Shown here piece after piece: positions 7,622-8,617 of a DNA stretch of 8,617 bases. Where the stretch lies: NCBI GenBank assembly GCA_002392385.1, contig DGGX01000053.1:1-8617 (forward strand), given 5' to 3'. The notes beneath the pieces are model-generated. The model worked only from the letters and a program-made list of their open reading frames with translations, did no database searches and was not told where the DNA came from. The stretch is from Lachnospiraceae bacterium UBA3863 (GTDB lineage Bacteria > Bacillota > Clostridia > Lachnospirales > Lachnospiraceae). Made by a program: the position numbers and the translations under genes. Every line of letters starts with the position of its first letter. Position 1 is the stretch's first letter.

Positions 7622-8302
7622 TCAGAGCTCGAAGCTCTTCACTGTGCCAAATTTGGTCGTCTGTGTGACATTGGTCAGATGGAAATCGTTCTCCTTGAGA
7701 ATCCGGATCATGTTCTCCACAGGGATCTCTCCCGTGGCCTTGACAACGACCTCCGTTCCCCTCTCACGGGTCCTGTAGACAGCCATGGCCTCGATATTGG
7801 CATCGTTCTCGGCAAAAAGCCGGGTGATACCCGCGAAATATCCGGGCGTGTCATTACAGGAGAAGACAAAGCGGGTACCCTGGTGACGGTATCCCAGAAG
7901 CTCCGTAAAGGTCTGGAAGATGTCCTTCTCCGTGATGATGCCCACCACGTGATTGTCCTCATCCACTACCGGGAGGACGGAGATGCCCTCATCCAGCATT
8001 TTCTGGGCTGCCTCCTCGATGAATACGTCCGCGGAGATGGTCTTGACATCTGTCAGCATGATGTCGGAGACCCGGGTCTTGCTGAGCAGATAATTGAGCT
8101 CAAAGATCGACAGGGAGGTGGCGCGGGCGCCGCTCTTCTCCTCCACCAGACCGCCGGTGACAAGGCCGATCAGCCTGCCCTCCTCGTCCACGACAGGGAG
8201 GCGGTGGAAGCCGTTCTTGGACATCAGATCCACTGCCTTGGAGATCTTGACGTCGCTGGTGATGGTCATGGGGTTTTTGGTCATATGGTCTTTTACGTAC
8301 AT
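7622..8302 (-). CDS. CBS-CBS-ACT domain protein (AcuB-like)
   Basis: This 226-residue cytoplasmic protein is probably a ligand-sensing regulator. The first CBS motif covers about residues 5-53 (VKDHMTKNPMTI ... FHRLPVVDEEGRLIGLVT) and the second about 78-131 (VSDIMLTDVKTI ... ISVLPVVDEDNHVVGIITEKDI). Together they form a Bateman module that in other proteins binds adenine nucleotides. Residues 143-216 form an ACT-like domain (RFVFSCNDTPGYFAGITRLFAENDANIEAM), a fold that commonly binds amino acids. ATG 8300-8302 is preceded by AAAGGAGG six bases upstream. The gene starts 24 bases after the livF stop, so it is probably the last gene of a branched-chain amino-acid transport operon. This suggests, by inference only, that its ACT domain senses leucine, isoleucine or valine and ties uptake to energy state. 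The AcuB name comes from domain order; acetoin use is not indicated by the neighbours. Confidence 0.9.
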   Translation of the reverse strand: MYVKDHMTKNPMTITSDVKISKAVDLMSKNGFHRLPVVDEEGRLIGLVTGGLVEEKSGARATSLSIFELNYLLSKTRVSDIMLTDVKTISADVFIEEAAQKMLDEGISVLPVVDEDNHVVGIITEKDIFQTFTELLGYRHQGTRFVFSCNDTPGYFAGITRLFAENDANIEAMAVYRTRERGTEVVVKATGEIPVENMIRILKENDFHLTNVTQTTKFGTVKSFEL

Positions 8303-8326
8303 GATTACCTCCTTTGCGGCCGGCCG

Positions 8327-8617
8327 TCAGCCGCCCAGATAAGCCTTCCGTACTCTCTCGTCCCTGGCGAGCTCCTGTCCGGTCCCCTCCAGGGTGATCC
8401 TTCCTGTTTCCAGCACATAGGCCCGGTCAGCGATGGCCAGTGCCCTTTTAGCGTTCTGCTCCACCAGCAGGATGGTGGTTCCTTTCTTATTGATCTCCTC
8501 GATGATCTGGAAGATCTCCGAGACCAGGAGCGGCGACAGTCCCATGGAGGGCTCGTCCAGCAGGAGGATGGACGGCTTGCCCATCAGGGCCCGCCCCATG
8601 GCCAGCATCTGCTGCTC
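8327..8617 (-). CDS. livF: Branched-chain amino-acid ABC transporter ATPase, C-terminal part (runs off right edge)
   Basis: The last 96 residues of a cytoplasmic ABC ATPase of the LivF group are visible. The frame is open to the window edge and begins inside the signature motif with EQQMLAMGRALM; the expected LSGG and the Walker A lie outside. Walker B is ILLLDEPSMGLSP, followed by the switch segment TTILLVEQNAKRALAIADRAYVLETGRI and the ending VRKAYLGG, all characteristic of LivF rather than LivG or the GlnQ group. LivF and LivG power import of leucine, isoleucine and valine through LivH and LivM. The rest of the liv operon should lie just upstream, to the right of this window. The ATG at 8606-8608 is internal and not the start. 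Confidence 0.92.
   Translation of the reverse strand, partial: EQQMLAMGRALMGKPSILLLDEPSMGLSPLLVSEIFQIIEEINKKGTTILLVEQNAKRALAIADRAYVLETGRITLEGTGQELARDERVRKAYLGG

Overview
The window reads as ordinary chromosome of a GC-rich anaerobic Firmicute, most likely a gut Clostridia member of the Lachnospiraceae type. This is inferred from strong AAGGAGG-type ribosome binding sites, a lipoprotein signal of the MKKWIAALLAG...LAAC kind, a HisC N-terminus beginning MNWERNV, and the gene families present. I could not run a database search. All eight genes lie on the minus strand, so transcription runs from right to left. No tRNA, rRNA, insertion sequence, phage or CRISPR signal is visible.

In transcription order, the right edge holds the C-terminal end of a branched-chain amino-acid ABC ATPase (LivF). 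A short gap later comes a CBS-CBS-ACT protein (7622-8302) that probably shares its transcript and ends at a strong hairpin (7558-7595). After a gap of about 190 bases a second unit begins: a large protein with a ParB-like N-terminal region and a BMP/PnrA-type substrate-binding domain but no signal peptide (5477-7423), a calcineurin-like metallophosphoesterase (4708-5439) and a class II fumarase, FumC (3284-4669), separated by 37 and 38 bases.

A third unit starts at an almost consensus sigma-70 type promoter (3219-3247). It encodes a polar amino-acid ABC uptake system in the order lipoprotein binding protein, permease, ATPase. Three hairpins sit in the gap between the binding protein and the permease, and the permease and ATPase genes overlap. 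The binding protein captures an amino acid outside the membrane, the permease forms the channel, and the ATPase drives import.

At the left edge is the N-terminal part of histidinol-phosphate aminotransferase (HisC). Its upstream gap contains a candidate promoter whose -10 lies inside a 12-bp inverted repeat, followed by an alternating array of about five 20-bp repeats. That array is the most unusual non-coding structure in the window. The most unusual gene is the cytosolic BMP-like fusion protein. I see no convincing new defence or mobile system here.
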